A stretch of DNA of 64,000 nucleotides from Rhizobium sp. Leaf453 (GTDB lineage Bacteria > Pseudomonadota > Alphaproteobacteria > Rhizobiales > Rhizobiaceae), in assembly GCF_001425605.1 (NCBI RefSeq), contig NZ_LMRG01000001.1, positions 1,152 through 65,151 on the forward strand, in the 5' to 3' direction. Every line of letters begins with the position of its first letter. Position 1 is the first letter of the stretch. A program made the position numbers and the translations under genes. Below the pieces are notes generated by a model. It was not told the origin of the DNA, ran no database searches, and saw only the letters and a program-made list of their open reading frames with translations. This document shows positions 8,543-19,686 of this stretch, piece by piece.

Positions 8543-9628
8543 GTGGGTGTATCAGTGGCGGACCGGTTTCGTGAGTTGGAAAGGCCGCAGGCGGGGCGGC
8601 TGAAGGACGTGGTCCTGATGGCGACCGTGACCGGTTTCGAAGGTCTGCGTCATCCGCGCCGCAATGACCTCAAGCAATTCGCCGAACTGTTCGATCCGCT
8701 GTTTTCCGCCTCCAGCGACGAAGCGCGCCGCCAGACGGCCGCAGCCCTCTCACAATGCCCGCATGTGCCGCAATCGGTGGCGCTGCAGATCGGCAACGCG
8801 CCGATTTCCATCGCCGCCATCTTCCTCACTCGCTCGACTTCGATCTCCGACGCCACGCTTTTGCAGATTATCCGTGCCCAGGGCCCGGCCCATGCCACCG
8901 CCATCGCGCGCCGGGAAAACCTCTCGGTTCATGTGGTCGATGCGCTGGTTGAGCGGCGCCAGACGGGCACTGCGCAGGCCAAAAAGTCCGAGCAAGAGGC
9001 CTCGAAACCGGCCCGGCCGGATATTCGCCTGCGCGAACCCGCCTCCCCGGATCTCGACGCCGCACGACGGCTGCGCGAAGAACAGTTGCGCGCCGAAATC
9101 AAGAGCCTTGCCCGCGCTGCTCCTCCGGCTCCGGCACCTCAGTCAGGACCGGCAATCGAAACCATCAATGCCTTGCATGAGGCCCTGCTCGTCCGCTTCG
9201 CCCGCTCGGGAGAAGCCAATCTTTTTGCCGCAAGCCTCGCGGCCGCACTGTCCTGCAGCCCGGAACTCGGCGAGCGCATCCTGCTCGACATCTCCGGCCA
9301 GCAGCTTGCCATTACCCTGACCGCGCTCGAAATGCCGCTCGAAGACAGCCTGTTAGTGCTGACCGCTTTCTACCCCGATCTGGCCGAACGCCATGCCGGC
9401 ACAACGCGCGGCGACATGCTCTTGGACTCGATCGATCTTCTCGCCAGCCGTGCCCGCGTCCAGTCGTGGCTGCAGGCCGAGCAGGAAGAAAAATCAACGG
9501 CTGTCCACCAGCCGCATCTCGCATCCGATCGTGCCGCCGATCCACGCCAACCGGCCGCCCGTCAAGACACCTCAGCCCGCCGTCAGGTGGATACGCGCAA
9601 TACCCGCGCCTTCGGCCGTGCGCGCTGA
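8543..9628 (+). CDS. DUF2336 domain protein
   Basis: A 361-residue soluble, helix-rich protein of the alphaproteobacterial DUF2336 family, whose function is unknown. The family's HEAT-like N-terminal part is visible at residues 40-135: LKQFAELFDPLF, SDEARRQTAAALSQCPHVPQ, ALQIGNAPISIAAIFLTRSTSISD, and a HATAIARRENLS motif. A Pro/Lys-rich linker (about 140-185) leads to a second helical block and a basic C-terminal tail. The GTG at 8543 or the GTG at 8555 (MADRFRELE) could be the start. It converges on the DUF1491 gene with 4 bases between stops. Confidence 0.78.
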   Translation: MGVSVADRFRELERPQAGRLKDVVLMATVTGFEGLRHPRRNDLKQFAELFDPLFSASSDEARRQTAAALSQCPHVPQSVALQIGNAPISIAAIFLTRSTSISDATLLQIIRAQGPAHATAIARRENLSVHVVDALVERRQTGTAQAKKSEQEASKPARPDIRLREPASPDLDAARRLREEQLRAEIKSLARAAPPAPAPQSGPAIETINALHEALLVRFARSGEANLFAASLAAALSCSPELGERILLDISGQQLAITLTALEMPLEDSLLVLTAFYPDLAERHAGTTRGDMLLDSIDLLASRARVQSWLQAEQEEKSTAVHQPHLASDRAADPRQPAARQDTSARRQVDTRNTRAFGRAR

Positions 9629-9632
9629 CCGG

Positions 9633-9974
9633 TCAGCCGCCCGCCACAACCTCGAACAGGTCGCCGCGCTCATCCACCTCGATCTCGATCACCCAGCAAT
9701 CCGGGTCGAAGCGCAACTCGCGCGCAATCGCCGTGTCGACAACGTCGGCTTCCACGGCTGCCAGCCGGATTTCAAACAGCCGGTTCGGTGAAGGATCATC
9801 AAAAAAGCTTTGCGGCGCAGGCGCATAAAGCGTTTCGGTACCGAGACGGGCGCGCTGGCGAATGAAGATGGCGCCAGCCTCCTCCGCACCCTTGTGCAGG
9901 ACGGCCGCATAGCCACCCAGCCCGAAGACGCGGCGAACCAGAGCGGAAACGAAGATATCGGATTTCAGGCGCAT
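9633..9974 (-). CDS. DUF1491 family protein
   Basis: A 113-residue protein of the alphaproteobacterial DUF1491 family. Recognisable features are MRLKSDIFVSALVRRVFG at the N terminus, GGYAAVLHKGAEEAGAIFI, and a C-terminal PDCWVIEIEVDERGDLFEV. No function is established. The ATG at 9974 fits the family start; an upstream TTG at 9989 would add five residues. The chemotaxis transducer gene ends upstream of it (start 11469, same strand, 46 bases away), so co-transcription is possible. Confidence 0.82.
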   Translation of the reverse strand: MRLKSDIFVSALVRRVFGLGGYAAVLHKGAEEAGAIFIRQRARLGTETLYAPAPQSFFDDPSPNRLFEIRLAAVEADVVDTAIARELRFDPDCWVIEIEVDERGDLFEVVAGG

Positions 9975-10020
9975 GGCGCGGTGATACAACGGGCGACAGC
10001 CGCGCGCAAATGCACCCGTG

Positions 10021-11469
10021 TCAGACGCGGATCGCCAGCCGCAGACCGCCCCAGTGGCGGCCGTTGACGAAGATCGGCGCGGAAATGTCCTTCATCAGCA
10101 CGAAATTGCCCGCCCCCATGTCACGCCGGTAGGTCTGGACGAGGAAGGGTTGCGTGTTACGCCCGGCAGCCAGGCCCACCCGGTCGTTGAAGATGCGTCG
10201 GTTGCGGCAGTTGGCCGTGTTCCAGTCGGCATCGCCCGGGCGCTGCGGATGCGAAAACTTGCGATTGTGGGTCGGCAGGTAACCGTTCTCGTCGACGGCG
10301 GCACAGAAGGCGATGCGGTCGTTGCTGCCGGCGATGGGCTCGAGGATGGCGGGCAGGACGCGATCGGTGAATTCAGTAAAACGCGTCATCATCTGCACCG
10401 GCGTGCTGCCGGGGATCTGCCGGTACTGCCGGTCGAACAGTGCATCCATGCCGATGCCGCCGCTCGCCACCTGGGCTTCGAACAGGGCGGATATTGTCGC
10501 CGCCACCTCGCAAGCCGTGCGGATAAAGGGGCTGTCGGGTGTTTCGAGCCCGGCGCTCGCCGTGACCTGAATGATCTTTTCCGACACGGCAACGACGGCA
10601 TCGACGCGAGACGACGCCTTTTGCAGGGCACCGCTGGATGTATGGATTTCCGCAGCGATTCCGGTCAGTTGTTCGGCAAAGGCGGCATATTGCCGATCGA
10701 CGGCATCGGTCGTTCCGGAGACCGACGAGGCGCTGTCGAGGATGGTCGACATGACCTGTTCCATGCTGGCAAACGAGCCTTGGATTTCTCCGGCCTTGTC
10801 CTTGACGCTCTCGGCCGAGGTCGCGGCCTGCGTGCCGGCCACCGTCAACCGTTCGATGCGACTGCGCAATTCGCCCAGCGTCTTCTGGATGGAGGCCGTC
10901 GTCTGCGAGGTCTGCAGCGACAGCGCCCGCACTTCGGCCGCAACGACGGCAAAGCCCTTACCAGCCTCCCCCGCGCGCGCCGCCTCAATGGCCGCGTTCA
11001 AGGCCAACAGATTGGTCTGGCGGGCAATCGTGCCGATCTCTCCGGCAAAACGGTCGACATCGGCGAGCGCTCCCGAGAAGGAGGAGATTTCCGCGCCGAT
11101 CTCGCGCGTCGTGGCAACCATGTGGTCGATTTCGGACAACGAGCCCTGCAGCCGCTTGCCCTGCTCGCCCAGCACGGTGCGGGCAGTCGTGGCCGAGGCA
11201 TCGGTCTCATGCAGGGAGCGGGCAACTTCGCCATTCGCGGCTGCAATCGCGCGGGCGGTATCGGTGACGGAGGAAAAAACGCTGGCATGGCGGGCTGAAA
11301 GGGCGGCGGCATCCTGAATGGCACCGGCAATATCAACGAGATCGACGCCGAGCCCCGCAGCTTCTCGCGCCAGGTCAGCCACGACCTGCGTCAGATCAGC
11401 AGCACCGTTATCATTGTCATCAAGAGCGGGTCCCAACCCCGCCTCGGGCATGCGCAAAGCCGTAGCCAT
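10021..11469 (-). CDS. Soluble methyl-accepting chemotaxis protein, signalling domain first
   Basis: A 482-residue chemoreceptor-like protein without membrane helices. The signalling hairpin is in the N-terminal half, with the tip motif [20 protein letters not shown] and [11 protein letters not shown] near residues 150-185. The C-terminal part (about 330-482) is a globular, probably sensory domain with [33 protein letters not shown] and a terminal [14 protein letters not shown] recall this C-terminal module in other alphaproteobacterial cytoplasmic transducers. A ligand cannot be named. It would act in the cytoplasm with CheA/CheW; no che genes are in the window. Confidence 0.88.
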   Translation of the reverse strand: MATALRMPEAGLGPALDDNDNGAADLTQVVADLAREAAGLGVDLVDIAGAIQDAAALSARHASVFSSVTDTARAIAAANGEVARSLHETDASATTARTVLGEQGKRLQGSLSEIDHMVATTREIGAEISSFSGALADVDRFAGEIGTIARQTNLLALNAAIEAARAGEAGKGFAVVAAEVRALSLQTSQTTASIQKTLGELRSRIERLTVAGTQAATSAESVKDKAGEIQGSFASMEQVMSTILDSASSVSGTTDAVDRQYAAFAEQLTGIAAEIHTSSGALQKASSRVDAVVAVSEKIIQVTASAGLETPDSPFIRTACEVAATISALFEAQVASGGIGMDALFDRQYRQIPGSTPVQMMTRFTEFTDRVLPAILEPIAGSNDRIAFCAAVDENGYLPTHNRKFSHPQRPGDADWNTANCRNRRIFNDRVGLAAGRNTQPFLVQTYRRDMGAGNFVLMKDISAPIFVNGRHWGGLRLAIRV

Positions 11470-11563
11470 CGTCCAACCGCCTCCTCATCCGCAAAAGCTT
11501 GGCAGGACATGGTTAACGAAGTGAAAATTGCGATTTTCGACTTTAGTCGTAAGTATAACGCCC

Positions 11564-12563
11564 CTATAGCGCGCCGATTTCTTTCATCTTCTTCAGCACC
11601 TTGTCGCTGGGCTGGCCGGTTTCGGGCAGGCGATAGTGCTTTTCGAAGTGCCGGATCGCCGTGCGGGTCTGTTCGCCGGCCACGCCGTCGATCGAGACGT
11701 CGGTATAGGCGAGGTTCGTCAGGCCCTTCTGGATGTTCATCACCAGTTCGCTGGATGCCGGAATATCCGCCTTCGGAATATATTGCGGATCGACTTCGGC
11801 ATTGCGGATGGCGGCGGCAACCGGGTCGAGTTCGCCCTTGCTCGCCTTGACGTTTTCGTAAGGACGCGATGCCGGCAAAGCGGCTGCCTGCTGCTTTCCC
11901 TTGTCCTTTTGGCGCAATGCCGCAAGCAGGGCATCGGACGCAGCGCCCGTCTCCGGCCTATCCGTCTGCTTTTCGAAGCGCAGGATCGCCGCCGATGTCT
12001 TCGGGCCGGTCTTGCCATCAGGCACGCCATCATAAAGACCGCGACGCGCCAGTTCCTTCTGGATGTTCATCACCAGCGCCGAACCGCCCGCTGGCTTGTC
12101 CACCGGCTGGCTGTTCACATCCGCCTGCCTGTTGGCCTCGCCTTGGCTGGCGATCACATCCTCTATGCTTTGGCTGGGCTCGAGCTTCGGCTTCACGATG
12201 CTGGCGGTTTCGGCACCCGCTTCAGTCTTTGCCGCATCCGCTACGGCGGCCGCCTCGTCCTCGCGCTGAATGACGAAGGTCGTCACCTTGCGCGGCTCGA
12301 TGCCGGTCTGTTCGTCCTCGACGCCGAGATTGGCGGCCTGGGGATGGGTGAAAGGCAGGCGAGTGCGAAGAAGTGGCGAAGGATGTGCGCCCGGCTGATA
12401 CCAGAGCGCATTGGCAGCGACGAAGCTGAAGACAACAGCGAATGCCATCGAGCCACCGAAGACGCCGGGATTGCGGGCGGCAAGGCTACCGGCATTGCTC
12501 AGGCCGCGCATCGCCAGGCTGGCCATGACCAGGCCCGCACTGCGCTGCACCTTCTTTTTCTTC

Positions 12564-12592
<29 letters not shown>
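11564..12592 (-). CDS. Membrane-anchored protein with two peptidoglycan-binding domains
   Basis: A 342-residue protein: a Lys/Arg-rich cytoplasmic N terminus (KRKQPEKKKKVQR), one membrane helix near residues 48-65 (GSMAFAVVFSFVAANAL), a Pro/Ala-rich linker, and two PG_binding_1 repeats at about 172-225 (NIQKELARRGLYDGVPDGKTG) and about 282-340 (NIQKGLTNLAYTDVSIDGVAG). It probably spans from the inner membrane into the cell wall. Its first 29 bases lie inside the end of the upstream histidine kinase gene, so the two are translationally coupled. Confidence 0.83.
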
Positions 12593-14168
<1,576 letters not shown>

Positions 14169-14640
14169 CGTCTAACCCTGTACGCTCGTTCTTTTCCGGA
14201 GCCATCATGGTCCGTCCTTTATGCGGAAGTGCCCATCTCCCCCAACCGAAAACGGCCGTTTGGGATGATGTCCCTACCTGTCCGAATTTCGCATCGGCGG
14301 CTTAATGAAAGGATAAATGAAACGGCGACAAATCCCGCCAAACGGCCCGAAAATCCCATTCCGGGACGATTCACGGCGGCTTTGTCTTTTGTGGTTAATG
14401 GGGTGTAAGCAACGGATTTCAGGTGGTTTTCCGTGGGACGTTAATCTTTGTGGCGGCCCGGAGAGTTGCAGAATCCCGCGTTTGCAGCCTTGCCGCCGGC
14501 GCCCTCGCCCCGAACCTTAACGGCATCCGCTAAAATGCGCGAAAAATGCCATTCAAATGCTGATATTTCCAATTTTACGAAAAGTCGGTGCAAATGCCAC
14601 GGGTTTTGGCAAAGGCCTATTCCGACTCTCTTCCTAAGGT
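14169..14640. other. Divergent intergenic region
   Basis: About 470 bases between the divergent histidine kinase and DUF5330 genes. It should contain promoters in both directions. The part from 14290 to 14440 is AT-richer (ggttaatggggtg, gttaatctttg) and TTAAC/TTAA words recur, but I cannot define boxes with confidence. No small gene with a ribosome-binding site was seen. Confidence 0.4.
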
Positions 14641-15192
14641 GTGATGACAAGGCGCCAAGAGGAGGCCAACCCGGCAAAGACCGGAGGCAAGGTTTGGACG
14701 CCGGACCAAAGGATGGGCAAGACGATGTGGTTTCTGATCAAGGGAACATTCTGGTTTTCGCTGGTGCTGGTCACTCTGCCGTTTCTCGACCCGGCAAGCA
14801 CCTCGACGCTTGAAAACGGACCGAAGGTCGATGTCGGCGACACTGTTTCGGCTGCGACCGAGGCTTTCGGCTATATCAGCGCGCTCTGCGTGCAGAAGCC
14901 GGATGTCTGCGAAAAGGGCGCCGAAACCTTCGTGGCGCTCGGACACCGGGCCCGCGAAGGCGCACGGATCGCCTATCTCTTTCTCGACCAGCAATTCGCC
15001 GAGCCGAGCGACAAGGTCATGACCGGCACGATCACAACGAACCCGGAACAGGCCGCGGAAACCGCCGCCAAGCCGGACATGCTTGCAGCCGAGCTGAAGG
15101 CCGCCGCCGTGGTCGCCGAGGCCGAGCCGTTCCTTACCAAGATCCCGGTGCCGGAAAAGCGCATCGAACCGAAGAAGGCCCGCGCCCAATAG
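14641..15192 (+). CDS. DUF5330 domain protein
   Basis: A protein of up to 183 residues with a single N-terminal hydrophobic helix (MWFLIKGTFWFSLVLVTLPFLD at its core) followed by a soluble, probably periplasmic domain with conserved cysteines in ALCVQKPDVCEKG. This is the rhizobial DUF5330 layout; the role is unknown. The start is uncertain: GTG 14641 has an aagg box, while ATG 14713 and ATG 14725 give the usual family start at the hydrophobic helix. A strong terminator follows at 15259. Confidence 0.75.
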   Translation: MMTRRQEEANPAKTGGKVWTPDQRMGKTMWFLIKGTFWFSLVLVTLPFLDPASTSTLENGPKVDVGDTVSAATEAFGYISALCVQKPDVCEKGAETFVALGHRAREGARIAYLFLDQQFAEPSDKVMTGTITTNPEQAAETAAKPDMLAAELKAAAVVAEAEPFLTKIPVPEKRIEPKKARAQ

Positions 15193-15258
15193 ATTTTATC
15201 TGCTTCCCTGAAGACTGCTTGTCACTGGAAGACTGTCTTGAACTGCCGCGTTTGCGGC

Positions 15259-15299
15259 GGCCGTGAGGAACGCCCATCCCTCACGGCCTTTTCTTTTTT
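15259..15299 (+). terminator. Rho-independent terminator after DUF5330 gene
   Basis: A perfect 10-bp stem (GGCCGTGAGG at 15259-15268 with CCTCACGGCC at 15279-15288) separated by a 10-base loop and followed by TTTTCTTTTTT. This is a textbook intrinsic terminator for the gene ending at 15192. Confidence 0.92.
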
Positions 15300-15356
15300 A
15301 GAGTTTTCACAAGGTCTCGGTTTTCACAGGGCCGCCAATCGCCTATATCCACCGTC

Positions 15357-15800
15357 ATGGACCAGATGACATCACCGATCACCCCGCTTGCCGAGATCAT
15401 CGACAATTGCGCCTACCTCGACGACTGGCAGGATCGCATGAGCTATGTGATCGAGCTTGGCCGCAAGCTGCCGGAAATGCCTGAGACGCTGCGCACCTCC
15501 GAAAACAAGGTCCAGGGCTGCGCCAGCCAGGTCTGGCTGGTCACCCATGCCAACGACGACTACAGCGACCCGATCCTCACGTTCGAGGGAGAGTCCGACG
15601 CCCATATCGTGCGCGGCCTCGTCGCCATCGTCCTGTCGATCTTCTCCGGCCGCCCGGCCTCCGAGATCGTCAAGACCGACGCGCTCGACCTGTTTAACCG
15701 CATGGGCCTGATCGAATACCTCACCGCCCAGCGCGCCAACGGCCTGCGCTCGATGATCAAGCGCATCAAGGACGAGGCGGCACAGAAGCTGGCGGGTTGA
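15357..15800 (+). CDS. sufE: SufE family sulfur acceptor protein
   Basis: A 147-residue SufE protein, which accepts persulfide sulfur from the SufS cysteine desulfurase and passes it to the Fe-S scaffold. The active-site Cys is in the conserved ENKVQGCASQVWL motif (about residue 55). Other family positions are DWQDRMSYVIELGRKLP and the FSGRPASEIV helix. The length is typical. The gene is monocistronic here, with sufS and the other suf genes elsewhere. The preceding terminator shows it has its own promoter. Confidence 0.92.
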   Translation: MDQMTSPITPLAEIIDNCAYLDDWQDRMSYVIELGRKLPEMPETLRTSENKVQGCASQVWLVTHANDDYSDPILTFEGESDAHIVRGLVAIVLSIFSGRPASEIVKTDALDLFNRMGLIEYLTAQRANGLRSMIKRIKDEAAQKLAG

Positions 15801-15840
15801 GACGGGATTTCTTTGATTCCGAGATCGGGGACACTTACTC

Positions 15841-16010
15841 CCCCCTCTGTCACTTCGTGACATCTCCCCCTCAAGGGGGAGATTATTCTTTTCCCTCGTT
15901 TGCCTCCCCGCAGGGCCATTTTTCTCGGCTTCGGTAAGGGGCGCAAAGCGGTCGCGGCTCATCTCCCCCCTTGAGGGGGAGATGTTGGCGTAGCCGACAG
16001 AGGGGGGTAT
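15841..16010. repeat. Inverted pair of palindromic rhizobial repeats
   Basis: Two copies of the same element in opposite orientation. Copy one (15841-15884) reads ccccctctgtcacttcgtg and ends in the hairpin with arms atctccccct / agggggagat. Copy two (15961-16008) starts with the same hairpin and ends tagccgacagagggggg. About 75 bases lie between. Related hairpins occur at 4288-4311. Such elements are usually non-coding and can form large stem-loops in transcripts from either side. Confidence 0.8.
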
Positions 16011-16047
16011 CTCCGCGATACCAGACTGTCGCCCAAACCGCTTCCCC

Positions 16048-16848
16048 TCACAATATCTCCGGCCGATATCCCTCGGCACCCCAGGCATGACTGCGCCGGT
16101 CTGCCGTCCGCGGCGGTGCATAGTGGCGCGACAGCGCCATCAGCGCGGTGCGCAGCATCAGCTTGGCGGAGCGGGCCGGCCATTGCCGTTCGCGCTCGAC
16201 CAGTTCCAGCCCCTTCTCGAAGCAGCAGACATCGAGCGCCACGCCGCACAGTTCCGGCCCGACGGCCTCCATCGCCCGCGCGACACGGCCGCGTGCCGCA
16301 ATCGCCGTGTCGCAGAGATCGGCGATGCCGCCTGCCCCGCCCCTGGTTTTTGATGATACCAGCGGCTCGTAGGTCATGGTCAGGCGCGGCTGCAACTGTC
16401 CCCGGGTGAAATCGGCATGCAGCCGCTCGCCGGCTGCAATGGCTTCGGGCGGCATGAAGGGCTGGCCGCTCTTCTCCTTCAGCCGCGCGAGCCCGCCGAG
16501 CGGCGATTCCAGCCGGTTGACGCGGACGGGTTGGCGGATACCGTCGATCGTTGTAGTCGTGCTTTCGCTCAGCCGGTGCTGCTCCTGAAACGCCTCCTCC
16601 GGCGCAACCATGGCCCGGCGCAGGAAGGCCAGAGCTTCCGGCGTCGCCTTGATCGTGGTTTCCGTCGCGATGACGAGCCCCAGGGCACCGGCATGCTCGA
16701 CCGTGGCATGCGGAAATTGCCGAGCCTGTCCGCCGTCACGGCGGATCGACACACCTCCCACCACCCTTTCCAGCATCAACGCGCCGTGGCCGGCGATGTG
16801 GCGCAGCAAACGGACGAGTTCCTTGTTTCCCACGGCCGCCTCACTCAT
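16048..16848 (-). CDS. DUF6456 domain protein
   Basis: A 266-residue soluble protein. The C-terminal half carries the DUF6456 signature: NRLESPLGGLARLKEKSGQPF, GERLHADFTRGQLQPRLTMTYEPL, and DVCCFEKGLELVERERQWPARSAK. This domain is predicted to resemble a DNA-binding or replication-linked fold; no activity is proven. The N-terminal third contains a winged-helix-like segment. The start overlaps the stop of the DnaA-like HTH gene by 8 bases, so the two form a coupled pair typical of Rhizobiaceae. Confidence 0.82.
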   Translation of the reverse strand: MSEAAVGNKELVRLLRHIAGHGALMLERVVGGVSIRRDGGQARQFPHATVEHAGALGLVIATETTIKATPEALAFLRRAMVAPEEAFQEQHRLSESTTTTIDGIRQPVRVNRLESPLGGLARLKEKSGQPFMPPEAIAAGERLHADFTRGQLQPRLTMTYEPLVSSKTRGGAGGIADLCDTAIAARGRVARAMEAVGPELCGVALDVCCFEKGLELVERERQWPARSAKLMLRTALMALSRHYAPPRTADRRSHAWGAEGYRPEIL

Positions 16849-17311
16849 GCTCGCGGCCTCCCGGTGCGCCGAAGACCGAAATGATCACGCGCTCGACCGA
16901 GGATACGAAATCATCGTAGGCCGGATCGTCGCGGCGATCCTCGACGACATTGCAGGCATGGCTAACCGTCGTGCGGTCGCGGCCGAAGGCCTGGCCGATA
17001 TCGGTGAGCGAGATCTGCAAGACGACATGGCAGACATACATCGAGATCTGCCGCACATGGCAGCTGGCGCGGCGGCGATCCCGGCGCAGTGGCACGCGCT
17101 CGCCCACCAGCATGACCATTTCCGCCGTCAGCTGGCGCACCACCCGGCAGCGCAGATGCGCGGCCACCGGCAGCACCGGCCCCCAGGGCTCTGCCACCGT
17201 CAAGGCGCCCCGTGCGGGTGGCAGGACGGCGGATTTGGTCTCCACGGCACGTGGGACAAGCAGGGTACGGGTTGGGGATGGGGGACGATGAAAAGGTCTG
17301 TCAGCGTGCAT
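16841..17311 (-). CDS. HTH protein resembling DnaA domain IV
   Basis: A 156-residue protein whose C-terminal half resembles the DNA-binding domain IV of DnaA: RRDRRRASCHVRQISMYVC, then ISLTDIGQAFGRDRTTVSHA with the DRTTVSHA recognition-helix motif that reads DnaA boxes in true DnaA. There is no AAA+ ATPase domain. It therefore may compete with or modulate DnaA-like binding, or act as a transcription factor; this is inference. It precedes the DUF6456 gene with an 8-base overlap. A start at 17311 is preceded by a gagtgagcc box. Confidence 0.83.
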   Translation of the reverse strand: MHADRPFHRPPSPTRTLLVPRAVETKSAVLPPARGALTVAEPWGPVLPVAAHLRCRVVRQLTAEMVMLVGERVPLRRDRRRASCHVRQISMYVCHVVLQISLTDIGQAFGRDRTTVSHACNVVEDRRDDPAYDDFVSSVERVIISVFGAPGGREHE

Positions 17312-17550
17312 GGCTCACTCCTTGAATAGGAATTAATTCATACACCCTAGTGCGACTGCGGGGATGAAAGGAATACACGATCCACAACCGGCCGTTGTTT
17401 TCTCACCATTTTCCGGCATTTTTACAAAGAAAATAGGTATATTTTCCTCTTCACAGATTCCAAGAGATGGGAATCCGGGAAATAAAAAGCCGGCCTCGCG
17501 CTGCCAGGCCGGCCTTTGGCATCACGGGCGCAGAGCCCATGGCAGCATGC
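17312..17550. other. Intergenic region with mucR terminator
   Basis: Contains the upstream region of the DnaA-like HTH gene (a Met-less, AT-rich stretch at 17325-17470) and, at 17484-17513, the intrinsic terminator of mucR on the minus strand. No additional gene is supported. Confidence 0.5.
17484..17513 (-). terminator. Rho-independent terminator of mucR-like gene
   Basis: On the minus strand GCCGGCCT (17513-17506) pairs with AGGCCGGC (17496-17489) around a 9-base loop, followed by TTTTTATTT. It lies 38 bases after the stop of the MucR-like gene. Confidence 0.88.
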
Positions 17551-17982
17551 TTACTTGCCGCGGCGCTTGCGGCGCTGGCCGAGGCCCATTTCCTTGGCGA
17601 GGCGCGAGCGTGCTTCGGCATAGGCCGGAGCGACCATCGGGTAGTCGGCCGGCAGATCCCACTTCTCGCGGTATTCTTCCGGGGACAGGGTGTGATGGGT
17701 CATCAGGTGGCGCTTCAGCGACTTGAAAGTACCGCCACATTCCAAACAGGTGATCTGATCGTCCTGCACAGACTTGCGGACGGAGACGGCCGGCTTCGGC
17801 TTCTCGATCACGACGGCAGCCGGGGCCGGGCTGCCAGTATTGTTCAGTGCGGCGTGCACATCGCCGATCAGCGTCGACAGTTCGGCGACCGGGACGACAT
17901 GATTGCTGACATAGGCAGCAACGATCTCTGCGGTGAGTTCAACCAGAAGATCGTGGCCCGGGCCAAGCGGTAGATCTGTCAT
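17551..17982 (-). CDS. mucR: Ros/MucR family zinc-finger transcriptional regulator
   Basis: A 143-residue Ros/MucR regulator, an H-NS-like silencer of exopolysaccharide, motility and accessory genes in rhizobia. The zinc finger [19 protein letters not shown] gives the C-x2-C-x9-H-x4-H set, with the basic KxxLxxH pattern around it. The N-terminal helix ([18 protein letters not shown]) is the oligomerisation segment. An RKRRGK tail ends the protein. The 490-base AT-rich upstream region fits autoregulation known for the family. Which paralogue (ros or mucR) is not decided here. Confidence 0.93.
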   Translation of the reverse strand: MTDLPLGPGHDLLVELTAEIVAAYVSNHVVPVAELSTLIGDVHAALNNTGSPAPAAVVIEKPKPAVSVRKSVQDDQITCLECGGTFKSLKRHLMTHHTLSPEEYREKWDLPADYPMVAPAYAEARSRLAKEMGLGQRRKRRGK

Positions 17983-18473
17983 TCTTACTTTCTCCTATCG
18001 GAATTTCTTCAAACACGTCCGCGACGGGTGATCGCGAACACAACCAAGACATGCTGAGAAAATGTCCGAAAATCACGACTCGCCAATGCGTTGGAAAGGG
18101 GCTTGGATTCCCGCCAACACATGACAAACCGCGACAAATATCCATATTACCGCGAATTCCTGGATTGAATCGATTGCCAAGGCACCGACCTCGCCGGCAC
18201 CTCAAAGCAACAGTCAATATTCACAACCCATGCTGGAATTTCAGGTCGAAGTAATATGGAAATGGACACTTTGCCTTTACTCGAATAACACTGATCCAAC
18301 AAAAGTCCAATAATATTTTGTGCGATATTTAGCCTATTCATCTTGAAACGTGTGGGTGGCGAAGGGTGTTCGGAAACACTAAGATACAAAAGACACGAAA
18401 CGCCATTCAGCACGGGCAAGTGCTGCTTTTCTACTCTGATTGAGCAATAGAGTGGCCAAAAAACAGGCTGGGA
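17983..18473. promoter_or_regulatory. Long AT-rich region upstream of mucR
   Basis: About 490 bases without a gene, upstream of the MucR-like gene and downstream of phaG. From 18130 to 18470 it is markedly AT-rich, with T-rich runs such as aatattttgtgcgatattt. MucR/Ros proteins bind AT-rich DNA with TpA steps, so autoregulation is plausible. No perfect palindrome stands out and no box was assigned. Confidence 0.45.
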
Positions 18474-18836
18474 TTACCGGCCGGACGAATGTCTGTCGCG
18501 GGGCAGCTGATCGGTCACGGACAGGTTCGTGAGACGGTAGCCGGCTTGATGCGCGGCCTTGGCGAGCAGATGGGCCGAGATCGGCGCTGTCAGGACGAAG
18601 AAGCAGAACCCAGCGAGCGCCCGGATCAGGATCGTGGCGTCGAGCGCATGGACACCAGCAGCCAGCAGCAGCAGGCTGGAGCCGATCGTGCCCGCCTTCG
18701 AGGCCGCATGCATGCGCGTATAGAGGTCCGGGAAGCGCAGCACGCCCAATGCCGCCAGCAGGCAAAAGACGGAACCGACGATCAGCAGCAGGCTGACGAT
18801 GATGGCGACCGCCATATCGTGTTGCGTCGATGTCAT
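18474..18836 (-). CDS. phaG: Cation/proton antiporter subunit G (MnhG/PhaG)
   Basis: A 120-residue membrane protein with three hydrophobic helices, of the MnhG/MrpG/PhaG family. The typical motif [22 protein letters not shown] is present after the first helix. It is the last gene of the phaABCDEFG operon and overlaps phaF by 4 bases. The subunit is required for the multi-protein Mrp-type antiporter in the inner membrane. The C-terminal tail is hydrophilic. Confidence 0.92.
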   Translation of the reverse strand: MTSTQHDMAVAIIVSLLLIVGSVFCLLAALGVLRFPDLYTRMHAASKAGTIGSSLLLLAAGVHALDATILIRALAGFCFFVLTAPISAHLLAKAAHQAGYRLTNLSVTDQLPRDRHSSGR

Positions 18837-19213
18837 CGTGCCCTCCCCCGCTTACTGCGGGCCGGGCGCTTCGCCCTGTCCGGTTTCGGCTTGCGTTCGC
18901 CGCTGGCGCGCTCCGCCCGGCCAACGGTCTGCGAAGGAAGGCCGCGCGCGAGAATGAAGCGCGCAAAGGCAATGGTCGCAAGGAAGCCGACGAGACTGAG
19001 CGCGATCGCAATATCGATATAGAGACTGAATCCGCTGCGGATGGCCACGACGGAGATGAAACCGATGGCAATGGCGACGAGCATGTCGAGCCCCAGCACC
19101 CGGTCCGGCAGGGTCGGCCCGCGCACGATGCGCACCACCGTCATCAGGAACCCAAGCGACAAGGACACAAGCGCAAACAGCGTGGCGAAGGACAGGAGGG
19201 AGGATGCGCTCAT
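18833..19213 (-). CDS. phaF: Cation/proton antiporter subunit F (MnhF/PhaF)
   Basis: A roughly 126-residue subunit with three hydrophobic helices and the MnhF motif [20 protein letters not shown]. After the last helix comes an unusually long basic tail (about 35 residues, [19 protein letters not shown]), longer than in most MnhF proteins. Start at 19213 overlaps the phaE stop by 4 bases; the upstream longer frame was rejected because it lies inside phaE. Part of the Pha antiporter in the inner membrane. Confidence 0.9.
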   Translation of the reverse strand: MSASSLLSFATLFALVSLSLGFLMTVVRIVRGPTLPDRVLGLDMLVAIAIGFISVVAIRSGFSLYIDIAIALSLVGFLATIAFARFILARGLPSQTVGRAERASGERKPKPDRAKRPARSKRGRAR

Positions 19214-19686
19214 AGCGGAAAAGCCTCCCGGATAAGGCGTTCGAAACCGGTGGAAATCCCCCGCCGCTCGGCGGCAGGATCGCGGCAATCCAGCGCATGG
19301 ACGTAGAGTGTCTTGCGGTCATCGGACACATCGACCGACAGGGTGCCCGGCGTCAGGGTAATCATGTTCGCCAAAAGCGTGATTTCGAAATCACGCGTCA
19401 GCGCCAGCGGATAGGCAAAGATGCCGGGCCTCAGTTGCATGTCCCTGCGCACGGCGACAACGGCGACCTTGAAGGCCGAGAGCCACAACTCCCTGAAGAA
19501 CACGACGGTCAGCAGCAGCAGCTTGAGAAGCCGCACGGCGGGAAAGGCCGCCACCAGACGTTCTCGCACCAGGGCAAGGGACAGCGCACCGACGGCAAAG
19601 CCGAGCACCAGATTGTGCGGGCTGAAACTGCCGGTGACCGCCGCCCAGACGAGTGTCAGGCACAGATTGGCGATAATGAAGGTCAT
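19210..19686 (-). CDS. phaE: Cation/proton antiporter subunit E (MnhE/PhaE)
   Basis: A 158-residue MnhE/PhaE subunit with two N-terminal membrane helices and the conserved core [28 protein letters not shown], after which the soluble C terminus ends in an [11 protein letters not shown] helix. It overlaps phaD by 4 bases and phaF by 4 bases, so the whole operon is translationally coupled. Confidence 0.92.
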   Translation of the reverse strand: MTFIIANLCLTLVWAAVTGSFSPHNLVLGFAVGALSLALVRERLVAAFPAVRLLKLLLLTVVFFRELWLSAFKVAVVAVRRDMQLRPGIFAYPLALTRDFEITLLANMITLTPGTLSVDVSDDRKTLYVHALDCRDPAAERRGISTGFERLIREAFPL

